From contig CM065804.1 in the NCBI GenBank assembly GCA_033398695.1, positions 54,219,501-54,283,500 of the forward strand: a stretch of DNA of 64,000 nucleotides, read 5' to 3'. The notes under the pieces are model-generated. The model saw only the letters and a program-made list of their open reading frames with translations, did no database searches and was not told where the DNA came from. Position numbers and translations under genes: made by a program. The DNA comes from Orobanche coerulescens (Eukaryota; Streptophyta; Magnoliopsida; Lamiales; Orobanchaceae). Shown in pieces: positions 9,999 to 21,611 of this stretch (within the stretch, counting starts at the first letter, position 1; every line of letters starts with the position of its first letter).

Positions 9999-12717
9999 CT
10001 TTTCTTCTTCATATTAGGGCTAACAAGTACTCTCTAATATCTCCATCTCTCCATCTCTCTCCCGTCTGAATCCATCCCTTGGCGGCGATCTTTGCCACTA
10101 CGATTTTCTCTCCGTCTGTAATCGATCCCACTTTGCCATCTCAATTTGTTTTATCTCAATACTCATCACCGTGGTTTCTTCCAGCGGCAGCAAGAAAACC
10201 ATTCTTCAAAGCCCAAAGGTCAGCGCTGTGATTTGCCCAAAGCTTGGATTATCTTCAAAACCCTTCTTCATTACCGTAGGTTCGTGATTTCTTCATCCTT
10301 GCGCTGTGATTATCAAAGGTTATCTTATTTGATTCGCACATGTGGTTAGCAAAAAAAAACCTTCTTCATCGCTGCGCTGTGATTTCCTATGTCCGCATGT
10401 TTGAAAGTCGTTTTTTTTTGTATGTTTTTTTTTACGCTTTGTTACCGTGTGTATGATGTTCTGTGTTCGTTTTCATTTTTTCTTATTTTTTCTCAATAAA
10501 TAAAATAATTAGTTGATTTTCGGTTCTATTGATGTGCGAGTTGTTTCTCCTTTTCCATTTTATGTTGTTGAATTCGGAAATATTTCCTGCACAGAACCAT
10601 TCACACTAACCCCTCACAGAATCCAAAAGGTATGTTCTGCACAGTGCACTTTTTGGCATGAGATCACGTGGTCCAGTTCAAGTTGTTCAACATCGAAACA
10701 GTAGTTATTTCAAAATCAAAACAAGAGTATTACTTATCTTAACTCGTGGATTAAGAATCGTCTTGGCAGTATGTTTGGTTTCATTTTCCAACCACTCTTA
10801 GTTCTCTACTGATGCTCTAGAAATAAATCCAAGAACTCGTTTTTTTTAGTATCACTGTTATATACAAAAACTCTCACTATTATGTATAAAAACTCACTGT
10901 TATGCACATAACGTTGGTATGTATAAAAACTCACTGTAATGCACATAACAGTGAAAGAGTTCATATATGAACCTGGTTCATAGGAGTAACGCTCATTTCT
11001 GAGTTTTAGTAAAGGAAAGAAAAGAAAGAGAAAGAAAGTTAGCCGGGAAAATAAAGAAAAGAAAGAAAAGAAAGCGAAACGAAATTGTAATTTGTGTTCT
11101 CGAGTTGGAAGGAGGTGAAAGGAAAATATACAATTTTAGTAGTTATATTTCCTATTTTTTGTTCGATTTTGTTTAGTTGAATGGATATTAGGTTGCCGAT
11201 TTTTGTTTTAGAATAATTTTGTAAACACCTATATCCGTTGCCACTTCCCATAATTCTTGTCAAGAGTTGCCACTTTAGGTCTATGATATCATGTAATTTA
11301 ATGTTGATTTTTCTCTTCTTTACATGTAATTGATTTATTTCTTGACATCCATTTTTGTTCTTTTTTTATTATCTCAGTTTTAGTTTCATTTTTAGAATTT
11401 AGTTTATCGATTTTTGATATTTTCATGTGATGTTTTTTGTAGGATATGTTGAACCTAAGGTTGCGCCATTGAATAGCCGATACCTTAAGAAACTGCCAGA
11501 AATCTGCCAGGTGTACCAACGTTCTTCTCAAGGATTTTTTTTTTATTTTATATGTATTTCCTGTATTTTTTGTGCATATGAGATCTGGATTTTCATTACA
11601 AAATCATTTTTTTTGTTTAGTTTTGGCTCATTTTGTTATGTGATCCAGTTAAATAAAGGATTTTCTGTAACATATCGAAGTAACTCTCTTATTTATGTTT
11701 ATATTTAACATGCAGAAGACTTCTATTCCAATTACCAAACCTGACAATTTTTCAGCTTTTTTGCTACATTTTGTTGAATGATTTTCCTTTAGTTTCTAAA
11801 AATTATCATATTTTTTGTTCGTGTTTATAATGATAAGTGTTCGTTTTGTGTCAGACAACTGGTCAGAAATAATGCACACACAAAATTCTACTGCTGCTTT
11901 CATCTTCTTGTTTTAATTTATTTTATTTGAATATGTTTATTTAAGTAATTAGTGGGCTTGGTCTCGGGGGTTAGTTTTCTACTTAAATGAGTTTTATTGT
12001 TCTGCATAGGATGCTTTGGAATTCATTCTGTTTGGCGTCCATAAGCTCGGCAGGAATTTTCTGGTGGCTATTAGGTCATCTTGATTTTTCTACTTAAGTG
12101 AGTTTTACTGTTTTATCATAAGCTGTCACGTTCTTGTTCTAATTTTTTCTGCAGCAATACCATCGTTGATTAATTAAGTGAAATAAAAACAATACTGAGG
12201 AAATAATGTAGAAGAAGCATATCATTACATCAATCTATTTTACCTTACAAGTTTCGAACGACATCCTGAACATGTCCTGAACATGGAAAGGGTAAATGAC
12301 GACTTTAGTTGGAAATTTTATAGTAGGCAAATATTTTGAAAGAACTAATTTCCTCTCATCACAAGAAGACTGGAAAAAAGACGATTGGGGCTTCACTTTC
12401 CAAAAAGATAAAAGAAAATCTAGAGGTATTTTTTGAATTTGTCCTATGCGCGCTTGTGTGTATTGCATGTGCTCCTTTTTTTGTCATGTTTGCCTTTGTC
12501 CATGTATATATGTAGTGTGTGTAGATATTTCAGCTTAATATATAGACCATATGTGTCTTTTTGAATATTAAACTCGATTGGTTTACATGTGCAACTAAGG
12601 AGTATATAAACATTTGAAAAAAATAAGAACTAAGAAGGAGAAATTATGACTACTTTTTATTCTTCTTGATGATTAAGAGAACTTTAGAATTTTGTCTTTA
12701 AAAAATAAATCATTTTG
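9999..12717 (+). other. CACTA interior without transposase; possible captured transcript leader
   Basis: The stretch 10010-10360 is pyrimidine-rich with ctccatctctccatctctc and repeated gctgtgatt/ccttcttcat phrases, reminiscent of a plant 5' UTR with its first intron. From 10400 on it is AT-rich and intron-like, with short direct repeats at 10860-10960 (tgtataaaaactcactgt). One exon-like segment is noted separately at 11443-11510. No known protein is recognisable in any frame. Confidence 0.4.
11443..11510 (+). other. Candidate captured exon, unidentified
   Basis: A T-rich tract ending in TTTTTTGTAG precedes 68 bp without stops in one frame (reading YVEPKVAPLNSRYLKKLPEI), followed by GT at 11511. 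Base composition is clearly less AT-rich than its surroundings. The product is not recognised; it could be an upstream exon of the same captured gene or of another gene. Confidence 0.35.
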
Positions 12718-13194
12718 ACATGCTGGGAAGGTGGATACTGCATTTGAAATTCTACAAGAAGCTAGGGCTAAAGGAACTCATGTTGGAATCATTTCATATA
12801 GCTCCTTGATGGGAGCCTGTAGCAATGTATGGGCATTCCAGCAATTTCTAGAAATTCATTAACAAAGTTTCTTTTGAGGTCTATATTTATAATCAAAGCC
12901 TTTTGAATGCTCTTCCTTATGATTAGTATGGTTTAAGCATGATTTTTTTTTTAGTAATGACTTTTTTATGATGTTCAGTAATGACTTTTTTATGATGCGT
13001 TGTTGCATTTTACCTTGACATTACGCCAGTTAGGGATATAAATATTCCTCATCAATAACGATGTTGACATACACCAAATAATAAAGATTTGGACAACAAC
13101 AACAACAACAACATCTAAGCCTTAGTCCCAAAATGATTTGGGGTCGGCTAACATGAATCAAACTTTGAAACCGTCAATAATCGTTACATAAATA

Positions 13195-13352
13195 ACATAA
13201 AAGGAAAAAAGAGGGAAAAAGTAGAGAAAAAAGCAAATAAAAAAAGAGAATGAATGAAAAAAAAAAAAAAGAAAAAAGAAAAATAGAAAAAAAGAAAAAA
13301 TATAACATGAAATAAAAGAAAATAGGAATTTAAAAAAAAAAAAAAAAAAAGA
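13195..13352. repeat. A-rich simple sequence in the LINE 3' UTR
   Basis: About 150 bp are nearly pure A/G (aaaaaagaaaaaag..., then a run of A at 13331-13350) between the end of the LINE ORF and its (TTG)n tail. It encodes only poly-Phe-like frames on the minus strand, which are not genes. Confidence 0.8.
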
Positions 13353-13353
13353 A

Positions 13354-16299
13354 TCAGACTCCATCCACCATCCGTATTCTTTCCCGCCACATTTGCCTCT
13401 CCAACGCCATACTTTCTCCAATTCCAAGAAACCGCATATCATTTTCAATCATCTTTATCCAAGTTTTCTTGGGTCTTCCTCTACCTTTCACAACATTACT
13501 TGCTCCCCAACTTTCTAGCCTCCTCACTGGGGCATCAATAGGTCTTCTTCTCACATGACCAAACCATCGTAATCGATTCTCCATCATCTTGTCTTCTATA
13601 GACGCAACTCTTACCTTCTCTCTGATCACCTCATTTCTGAGCCGATCCTTTTTTGTATGACCACACATCCATCGTAGCATACGCATCTCTGCCACATTCA
13701 TCTTTTGAACGTGACACTGTTTTACAGCCCAACACTCGGTGCCATATAACAGCGCATGCCTAATTGCCGTGCGGTAAAATTTACCCTTTAATCTATGAGG
13801 CATGCCGGGATCACATAAAACCCCTGTGGCACTCTTCCACTTCAACCACCCTGCCTTTATTCTGTGAGCCACATCGCCATCTAGCTCTCCATCCTTTTGG
13901 ATAATAGATCCAAGATACCGAAAGAAAGTGGATCCATGAACAACTTTCCCATCAAATGTGATCATCCCCGCCTCTCTATCACTGTTTCGCTAAACCTACA
14001 CTCCATATATTCGCCTTACTTCGCTCACCTAAAGCCTCGAGCTTCCAAAGTATCCCTCCAAAGTTCCAATTTCTGTTGCACTCCAACCTTCGTTTCATCA
14101 ATCAACACAATATCATCTGCGAACATCATACACCACGGAACGTCATTTTGAATTTCTCTTGTCAATTCGTCCATGACTATGGCAAAGAGAAAAGGACTAA
14201 GAGCAGATCCTTGATGCACCCCAATCGTAATAGGAATTCTTCATCCTCCCAACATTAGTACGTACACTTGTAGTAGCTCCCTCATACATGTCCTTTATAA
14301 TGTCAATATATTTCCGCGATACACCCTTCTTTGCTAAGGCCCACCAAAGTACTTCTCTTGGTACTTTATCATATGCCTTCTCTAAATCAATAAAAACCAT
14401 ATGCAGATCTTTCTTTTTATCTCGATAATGTAAGATAAATTGCTTCCATGGTCGATCTTCCAGGCATAAATCCAAACCGATTTTCTGTTATCTTCACACA
14501 TTTCCTGATCCTTTGTTCAATCACTCGTTCCCACAACTTCATGGTATGACTCATTAGTTTAATTCGCGATAATTAGAACAATCTTGAACATCACCTTTGT
14601 TCTTATACAAAGGGACGAGAATACTTTTCCTCCATGCAGATGGCATCTTATTGCTTCTCCAAATCTTATTGAAAAGCATAGTTACCCATTCGATCCCTCT
14701 CTCCCCCAAACACCTCCAAACTTCAATAGGTATAACATCTGGTCCTGCTTTTTTTGACCCCATCTTCTTCAATGCACTTGTCACTTCACCCTTTTGGATT
14801 CTTCTCTTAAACTCTCGGTTAACCATACTTGAGGGGATGTTTAAATTCCCAATATCTTGTTCTTGATGGCCATTGAATAGGGTATCAAAGTATGACCTCC
14901 ATCTCTCTTTTATCTCTTTATCTTGAACCAAAACTTTTTGATCAGTATCTTTTACACATTTAACTTTTCCAATATCTCGCGTCTTCTTCTCTCTCATTCG
15001 AGCAAGTTTATAGATATCTTTCTCCCCTTCTTTAGTATCTAATCTTGCATATAATTCTTGATTGACCTTTGATCTGGCATTTACCGCCTTTTTAGCTTCG
15101 TTCGAGCTTTCTTGTACTTCTCATAATTCTCATCGCTCGAGCATTTACCCGACCTTATAACATTCACGTTTGGTCTTTATCGCTTGCTTAACTTCATCAT
15201 TCCACCAAGATGTGTCCTTACTTGATGGTCTGTTTCCTTTAGATTCTCCTAGGACTTCTTTTGCAACTTCCTTTATGTTGTGTTCCAACAAGTTCCACAT
15301 CGAATCTATATCCATCTCCGTGCAATCAGACCAAATATCACTATCAGCAATCTTAGCCACAAAAGTATGTCGACTCTCCCCTTGGAGCTTCCACCACTTA
15401 ATTCGAGGGTCAACTTGTGGTCTTCTCTTTCTTAATTGCCTCTTACCTCGAAAGTCAAGCACCACAACCCTATCTTTGTGTTGCGGACTCTCACCGGGTA
15501 TTACCTTGCAATTAGTAAAACTTTTCCTCCAAACATTCCTTACTAAAAAGAAATCAATCTGACTTGCATTACCTCCGTTTCTATATGTCACCAAATGAGA
15601 GTCTCTTTTCTCGAACCAAGTGTTCATAATACCCAAGTCATGAGCTAATGCGAAATCCAATATATCATTTCTGCTTCATTCCCTGTCCCCAAAACCAAAG
15701 CCACCATGAATGCTCTCAAAGCCATCTCTGCTAACACCGACATGCCCATTGAGGTCACCACCAATGATCAATTTCTCACCCATAGGAATTCGTTCGACAA
15801 CCTCTTCCAAATCTTCCCAAAATTCTTGTTTGATCGATGCATCCAATCCTACTTGTGGTGCATAAGCACTTATGATAGTTAGAAACTCATCCCCTATCAC
15901 AAGCTTAATACTCATTATTCTATCGCTCTTTCTTGACACTTCCACCACATCATCAATGAATTCTTTATCAATGACGATACCCACTCCATTTCTACTTCTA
16001 TCCTTTCCAGTACCAAAGCTTGTAACCCCAAGGAGCTAACACTCTTGCCTTCTCGCCAACCCACTTAGTCTCTTGTAGACACATTATGTGAATTCTCCTC
16101 CTTTTCATAACCTCCCCACTTCGCCGATCTCCCACAAAGAGCCAACGTTCCAAGTTCCAAACCGCACCTTACTACCCTTACTAGCCGCAAGAACTAACTT
16201 CTCTTCTCTGTCTCCTCGTCCACGCCGCAAGGATTCTTGCACATTTGACACCACACCCATACTTCGAGGTGGCGCGCCGCTCCGGCGACGACCTAGCAA
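13354..16299 (-). pseudogene. RTE LINE endonuclease-reverse transcriptase ORF, frameshifted
   Basis: The minus-strand frames give an AP endonuclease first: VRFGTWNVGSL near 16150, LQETKWVGEKARVL near 16070, IIGGDLNGHVGVSRDGFES near 15770 and SQIDFFLVRN near 15570. Reverse transcriptase follows: WRKSILVPLYKNKGDVQDC near 14600, VFIDLEKAYDKVPREVLWW near 14390, HQGSALSPFLFAIVMDEL near 14200 and the active-site box MFADDIVLIDE near 14120. The C-terminal part (13965-13354) includes RYLGSIIQKDGELDGDV, LLYGTECWAVK and RWFGHVRRRP. Breaks occur near 16104, 15984, 15670, 15145-14997, 14550-14475, 14220 and 14000. One continuous ORF is expected in this clade, so the copy is dead. Confidence 0.88.
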
Positions 16300-16450
16300 C
16301 CTTGCATATTTTCCACTACACCCGGCCTATGAAGTGTAGCGCATCCTTGCTCATTTGACACCACCCTCGGATGTAAAGGTGGCGCGCCGCTCTGGCGACG
16401 ACCTAGCAACCCTCGCATACTTATCACCGCACCCGGCCTATGAAATGCGG
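16235..16450. repeat. 112-bp tandem duplication in the LINE 5' UTR
   Basis: Two copies share catttgacaccac, ggtggcgcgccgctc, ggcgacgacctagcaacc and cccggcctatgaa. The second copy is displaced by 112 bp (for example 16235 versus 16347) and differs by several substitutions. Confidence 0.75.
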
Positions 16451-16629
16451 CCGCTTCGAGGAGACGCCCCAACGATTTTCAATGTTTGATTCATGTCCAT
16501 GGAATGTGACGAGTTTTACGCTGGCTGCCACTAACCTACCGCAACCCTCCTCTTTTATCCGGGCTTGGGACCGGCAATGGATGTCAAGAAGACACCCACA
16601 GGCAGAGTTATAATAAAGATTTGGACAAC

Positions 16630-17069
16630 TCATTTTAATAAGGTTGACCTTTTAAGATGGAATCCCATATCTTAACATGGTATCAGCGCTCATTATACTC
16701 CAACGAGCGACTCGATCCCTTTTTATGGATGGTAAAAACATCATTTGCAAATTTCTTTAGTTTCTAGCCTATTCTTTCCTTCACATAACATCATTCAGAT
16801 GGAAGTTGTTCTAGTGTAGGCAATGCTAAGTCAATCTATTTTAACAATTTGAGATGACAAAGAATTTGATTTATGGTATCATCGTCTTTTCTATTATGAG
16901 GCCTAAGAGAAGTCTTTTATTATATATATATATATATAATATATAGTAGATCATGCAAAGGAGAATGATTGTTTTTCCTTGTTTTGGCCATGGTTTTACT
17001 AGTTCACACCTGTGTACCGGCAATGCTTGAATGGCATCATAGCTATTTGCTAAATGTATTTATGCTGGA
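16630..17069. other. Remainder of the captured intron
   Basis: AT-rich sequence between the LINE target duplication and the next MRL1-like exon. It holds a (TA)n microsatellite at about 16921-16942. No coding signal is visible. Confidence 0.5.
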
Positions 17070-19284
17070 CGCTGGCAAAAGGCACTTGGTCTGTATGGAG
17101 ACATCAAGAACTTGAATCTGAAGCCGACCATTCCGATGATGAATGCCTTGATAACTGCTTTATGTAAGTTAATTCCTTGACCAAGAACGGAACACATTTA
17201 CGTAATCAGAACGTAACTTTAGTTTTTGCATCTATTTTTCGGAATTCATGGACTGCCATGAGGCACCCTTGCTCGTTTAGATTCTCAACTTCATGGAATT
17301 TTGGTTAGAATAAGCCCTCGGTTCCACATAAAGAGTCATGTATTTAAATTTATTATTGTTAGTATGTAATTGGAATTTTGATAATATCCTTCAGATTAAT
17401 GTTATATGTTACTTGCATTAAAATGATAATTCACTGGACCAAAAACATTAAAAAAATAATTAAGAATATATGGTGTGTAAAGACTTGTACATTCACTCAC
17501 ATGACTAAAATAACAAATTTGTACCTTGTACAAAGTGGAGTCCTTGTGTGTAACGGAGGGTTGTATCAAATATGACAGCTAAAATTTGCTTTTGTTTTTT
17601 TACCGTTTGACTCAGATCCAAAAGTATAATATAAATATCCGAGTACAAAAGCTAATATTGTGTCGGCATCTGATTTTAAATTTTATTTTCCTTATCTACG
17701 TGATACCGTATGATGGAGTGTGGGAAACTATATATTCTCATTGCCCTGCAGGTGATGCGGATCAACTGCAAAAGGCCACGAAAAGTTTATTTGAAATGAA
17801 AGGCATGGGCTTGTGCCCAAATACCATAACTTACTCCGTTCTTGCCGTGGCTAGTGAAGAGTAATTGCCTCTCATTGTACTGAATTAGTATGATTTTTCA
17901 CCTTGCTTTTCAACTTGAAAGTGCGTGCTACTCACACTCTGTTGTTTCGTCTTTTCCCAGAAAGGATGATCTAGAAGCTGGCCTCATGCTTATTTCTGAA
18001 GCAAAAAAGGATGGTGTAACTCCCAACCTTGTAATGTGCCGATGTCTCATAGGTGACATTGGTGGGGGGGGGTCTTTATTTTTTGAAAAATGGTTATGCC
18101 AATGTAGTACATGATTCATATGATTAGCTGCTTTTATGGCGTTTTGTGGGAACAGGAACATTTTATTAATGCCATGTTTCAGTTATTGAGTTAACTGAAA
18201 ATTTTCATTTCTGTGAGTGGCAGCCTGACTAAGTAACTGAATGTGATTTGATATTTCTACATCCATGTCTAACTTTTTTATCTTCTTCTTCGGCCGATAT
18301 GCGAGTCAAAAGTGGATAAAATAGTATAGGAGTTGTGATTTTAAGAAGGTCATGAAAATGGAACAAACATGTTGTTTTAAAGTGCATGACACTACGTAAT
18401 ACTAGGAGAGGAAAAGTAAACTGTTCCGATTTAATACTGGCGTATTTTACGGGGAATACCTCTTTTTTTCTCTTTGTGGATCATAAACTGTGTGTCAACT
18501 CCATCATGTTACTCATTATTTTTGTTTTCTCAAGCTATGTGCTTCAGGAGATTCCAAACAGCTAGTGCATTTGGCGAGCCGGTGCTGTCTTTCACCTCTG
18601 GGAGAGTTCAGATTAATAGTAAATGGTTTGCATTCTTACCATTCTGTTATTATCTATGTTGTTAATTATCGCTTCTAGAGGAGATGCTGTAATCACATTT
18701 TACAGTCATGCATTTTTATGTTTTATTTCTTTTGAAACTAAAATGAGGCTTGAGTAGAATCTTTCGGTGGATTTAATAAAAAACGATTATGTAACTATCA
18801 TCCTAATAATCATATACTATCAGTCAACGAATAAAAAACAAGATATGCTTTTATGAAATGGCTTTATTTCTGCAGGACCTCGTTAGCCTTGATGGTGTAC
18901 AGGGCAACAATCGCAGCTGGCGTGTCACCTACAATGGATGAACTCTCGCTAGTCTTGGGTTGCCTACAACTCCCTCATGATGTACTTGTAAGAAATAAAC
19001 TCATTAAGAATCTTGGGGTTAATATTGATACATCAACAAGCTCAAATCTCTTTTCCTCGACTCAGGGTTAATATTGTATCCACCTTCCCAGCATATCTAC
19101 CTTCTCAGCATCTAGAGATTGCAATAGATGTAAAGATATCATTATAGTGTTGTTTTGTGTTGTTTTATATTTTCGGGAACGAGTAGGTTTATGATGTTTT
19201 TATGTAATGGTGAGTGTTGTTTTGTGTTTTATATTTTTGGGTATGAGCAGGATTATTATGTGTTTTTTTAAAAAAAATATGATA

Positions 19285-19810
19285 AAGAGACCTGTTAAAC
19301 TTGAAATCGGGTCTCTTAGGTTATACAAAAAAAAAAAATATTTAAACAAATAAAGAGACCCGTTATGTATAAAAACCGGCCTCTCAGGTTTTAAAATAAA
19401 AATATTAAAAAAATCAAAGAGACCCGTTAGGTGTAAAATGGGCTCTCTTAGGTTAGACAAAAAAAATATTAAAAAAATCAAAGAGACCCGTTAGGTGTAA
19501 AATGGGCTCTCTTAGGCTAGACAAAAAATATTAAAAAAATCAAAGAGACCCAGTAGATGTAAAATGGGCTCTCTTAGGCTAGACAAAAAAATATTAAAAA
19601 AATCAAAGAGACCTCATATCTCAGATAACAGGTCTCTTACCCTTTTAAATTAGTTTCCTCTTACTTGCATAACAGACCTGATTTCTTAGATATCAGGTCT
19701 CTTATATCTCAAAAACAGACCCCTCCCCCACATGAGGTGGTCTCTTTATCAAGGAGACCGCTGAGATAGAGACCCGTCCAGATGCGGTCTCTTAGGCTTA
19801 TTTGGACGGG
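19285..19810. repeat. CACTA right sub-terminal repeats
   Basis: At least seven AAGAGACC units occur with inverted partners GGTCTCTTA. In 19345-19620 they form a tandem array of about 62 bp, each unit containing an A-rich spacer (acaaaaaaatattaaaaaaatc) and caaagagacccgttaggtg. The left end carries the same hairpins at a shorter spacing. Confidence 0.8.
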
Positions 19811-19836
19811 TCTCTTTGCCTATTTTTGTAGTAGTG
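19811..19836 (-). repeat. CACTA right terminal inverted repeat
   Basis: The minus strand reads CACTACTACAAAAATAGGC from 19836. It differs from the left repeat at three of 26 positions. TGA follows immediately at 19837-19839. Confidence 0.9.
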
Positions 19837-19839
19837 TGA

Positions 19840-20098
19840 ACATCAGCTAAGAGCAATATATTTCTTCAAGCATACAGTGTATACTTGAGTGAAGAAATAT
19901 CCAAGTCCTCAACAAAGAACAGCACAACTATAGGAAGCTTACAAAGCCTACAACTACTGTTCAATTCGTAATACTTCAAATGACGATTGTTCAGACTCTT
20001 AGCCCTGTGTGGACTAAGTAAAGCTATTTTGACCTATGTGGGAAGAATAGAGTTCAAGGACGAGGCTTCAATTTGTATGAAAAGAACCAAGTCGAAGT
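19840..20098 (+). mobile_element. LTR-like sequence, continuation after the CACTA insertion
   Basis: Continuation of 9193-9727. It includes an imperfect 20-bp-arm inverted repeat (tatatttcttcaagcata ... tatacttgagtgaagaaata, about 19856-19900) downstream of the TATA box. It is cut at 20099 by the start of gypsy LTR A, so its end is not seen. Confidence 0.4.
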
Positions 20099-20669
20099 TG
20101 TAACACCCCCAGAATTCCACCGGGAATATGACACGTCGTAGACCCTTCCCAAGAGGAATTACCAGACTAAACACAACAAACGACCAAATGTTTGAGCGAC
20201 TGGGGTCAAACAGGATAACAATACGGACCGATAAGGTCACACAACTAAAAATAAACTAAAATAAATTCCTTACAACACATACCCACGCAGGGGTCCAAAT
20301 ACAAAATGATACAACACGGCGGAAGACCGAGAATAATACATTATCACAACAACAACAACAACAACAGAACTTCATAACTCTTGATTAGTATCGCAGCCCA
20401 TCATCTTCCATGCCGACCTTGTGATTGCTCCCTCGAATCCAGCATACCTGAAATGCATGATATGTATTTTCCCCATTTAAGGGGTTATAAATTCGAATTT
20501 TCCAGTACAAGTATCATAATCATATGAAATGTAGCAAGCACACAACTATCACGAATCAGATAAGGGAAACCATCCACCAAGTATATCCCGAGAGGTTTTA
20601 GCAATCTAGAATACAACACAAGTAGAGTCTTTGAAAACAAATTGTCATATCGGGAGTTTCAAATAACAT

Positions 20670-21045
20670 AAATCATTAGGAACTCATGTCCCAAGTTTGT
20701 CAAAAGCATTAGGAACTCACGTCCTAAGTTTGCTAAAATTTTTAGGAACTCATGTCCTAAGTTTGCCAAAATCATTAGGAACTCATGTCCTAATTTTATT
20801 AGAAACATTAGGAACTCACGTCCTAAGTTTATTAAACTCATTAGGAACTCATGTCCTAAGCTTGTCAAAATCATTAGGAACTCATGTCCTAAGTTCATTA
20901 AATTCATTAGGAACTCATGCCCTAAGATTATTAAACTCATTAGGAACTCATGTTCTAAGCTTGTCAAAATCATTAGGAACTCATGTCCTAAGTTTGTCAA
21001 AATCATTAGGAACTCATGTCCTAAGTTTGTCAAAATCTTTAGCAT
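20670..21045. repeat. 33-bp minisatellite in LTR A
   Basis: About 11 tandem copies of a 33-bp unit with core TTAGGAACTCATGTCCTAA followed by gtttgtcaaaatca. The core has inverted arms TTAGGA/TCCTAA. The long ORFs on both strands here are products of the 33-bp period (11 codons), not genes. LTR B carries the same array with about 9-10 copies. Confidence 0.92.
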
Positions 21046-21065
21046 TTAAAACGTGCTCATCATCC

Positions 21066-21500
21066 AATCATTCAATTAAGACAATTGTGAACTCTTGTCA
21101 CGTATACCAAACTCAACAATCACAGCACCGTGAACTCCTGTCACGTATACCAAACCCAACAATCACAACACTGTGAACTCCTGTCACGTATACCAAACAC
21201 ATCAATCAAAACACTCGTGATCTCTTGTCATGTGGCTCCATAAGTTCATCAACCCACACGGACTATGCCAATCACAATAATCATAACATCCAGTACTGAC
21301 TTCATGATCTCTTGCCATGAGTCACCATAGGCCCCGTCGTGCCCACACGGTTGGACGTACTTTGTCCTAGCCCCACGATCCCTTGCCATGTGTCGTCGTA
21401 GGCCTCGTCAGACCCGCACGATTGGACCTCAGCACCACATACTAAGTTCCGATCCCATGGTCCCCCGCCATGAATCCTCGTAGGTCCCGTCGAACCCGCA
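21066..21500. repeat. Further short tandem repeats in LTR A
   Basis: Three to four units of gtgaactc(c)tgtcacgtataccaaac-caacaatcac (about 43-45 bp, 21088-21215) are followed by about three units of roughly 80 bp built on gatc..ccatg..tcgtaggccccgtcg (21290-21500). No reading frame. Confidence 0.7.
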
Positions 21501-21611
21501 TGAGTGAACTTAGCAACACATCACACAACATTAACATTCACGTTCACATCTCATCAACAATGAACACGGTCAATCAATCACATTGATCACCACTAAATCA
21601 AGCATCACGTG

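Larger units (their letters stand above)
13098..16609 (-). mobile_element. RTE-type LINE inserted in an intron of the captured gene
   Basis: The element is flanked by a perfect 20-bp target duplication (13078-13097 and 16610-16629, ATAATAAAGATTTGGACAAC). Sense is minus: the 5' end is at 16609 and the 3' end at 13098, which terminates in (TTG)n rather than poly(A). This is the known mark of plant RTE elements. The last 60 bp contain the widespread plant LINE tail (gattcatgttagccgacccc). Order in sense: 5' UTR with a 112-bp tandem duplication, AP endonuclease, reverse transcriptase, A/T-rich 3' UTR. Confidence 0.92.
12718..19071 (+). pseudogene. MRL1: Captured fragment of an MRL1-like PPR gene, with introns
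   Basis: Six exons are visible: about 12718-12826, 17070-17163, 17752-17860, 17961-18052, 18535-18625 and 18876-19071. The four introns after exon two have GT...AG ends, and the codon phase joins correctly across them. The pieces read AFEILQEARAKGTHVG, SYSSLMGACSN, LKPTIPMMNALITALC, MGLCPNTITYSVL, GVTPNLVMCRC, FGEPVLSFTSGRVQI, MVYRATIAAGVSP and VLGCLQLPHDVLV. These resemble the last PPR repeats and the following C-terminal region of MRL1, the nuclear PPR protein that stabilises plastid rbcL mRNA. The start of the gene is absent, and the frame ends in TAA at 19069, short of the usual C-terminus. A LINE lies in the first intron. It is a transduplicate, not a working gene. The identification is from memory of the family. 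Confidence 0.75.
9728..19836 (+). mobile_element. Non-autonomous CACTA (En/Spm-like) transposon carrying gene fragments
   Basis: The ends are CACTACTATAAAAAC at 9728 and its inverted counterpart ending at 19836, and each end is flanked by the trinucleotide TGA (9725-9727 and 19837-19839), the 3-bp duplication typical of CACTA elements. Both sub-terminal regions carry inverted repeats of AGAGACCCGTT. I see no TNPD/TNP2-type transposase or TNPA-like ORF, so it must be mobilised in trans. Its 10.1 kb holds transcript-like sequence (10000-12700), a spliced MRL1-like fragment (12718-19071) and a LINE nested in an intron of that fragment. The match of both TSDs indicates the boundaries are intact. 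Confidence 0.92.
20099..21606 (-). mobile_element. Gypsy LTR A, segment 1 of 3
   Basis: It begins TGTAACACCCCCAG on the plus strand, which is the 3' end of the LTR in the element's minus-strand sense. It matches LTR B (60241 onward) through its whole length: the same (aac)n tract (20347), the same 33-bp minisatellite and the same gtcacgtataccaaac repeats. It is interrupted at 21607-21611 (ACGTG) by copia element I. Segments 2 and 3 are at 47263-47952 and 57674-58388. Together they give an LTR of about 2.9 kb. Confidence 0.85.

Noticed and set aside
13158..13448. Phe-rich minus-strand ORFs
   Set aside because: Produced by the A-rich 3' UTR of the LINE.
19856..19905. Inverted repeat as a miniature transposon
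   Set aside because: Too short, no target duplication; better seen as a leader hairpin of the LTR-like sequence.
20659..21176. Long ORFs on both strands over the 33-bp repeat (128 and 159 aa)
   Set aside because: The 33-bp period is a multiple of three, so open frames appear on both strands automatically. The sequence is an LTR minisatellite.
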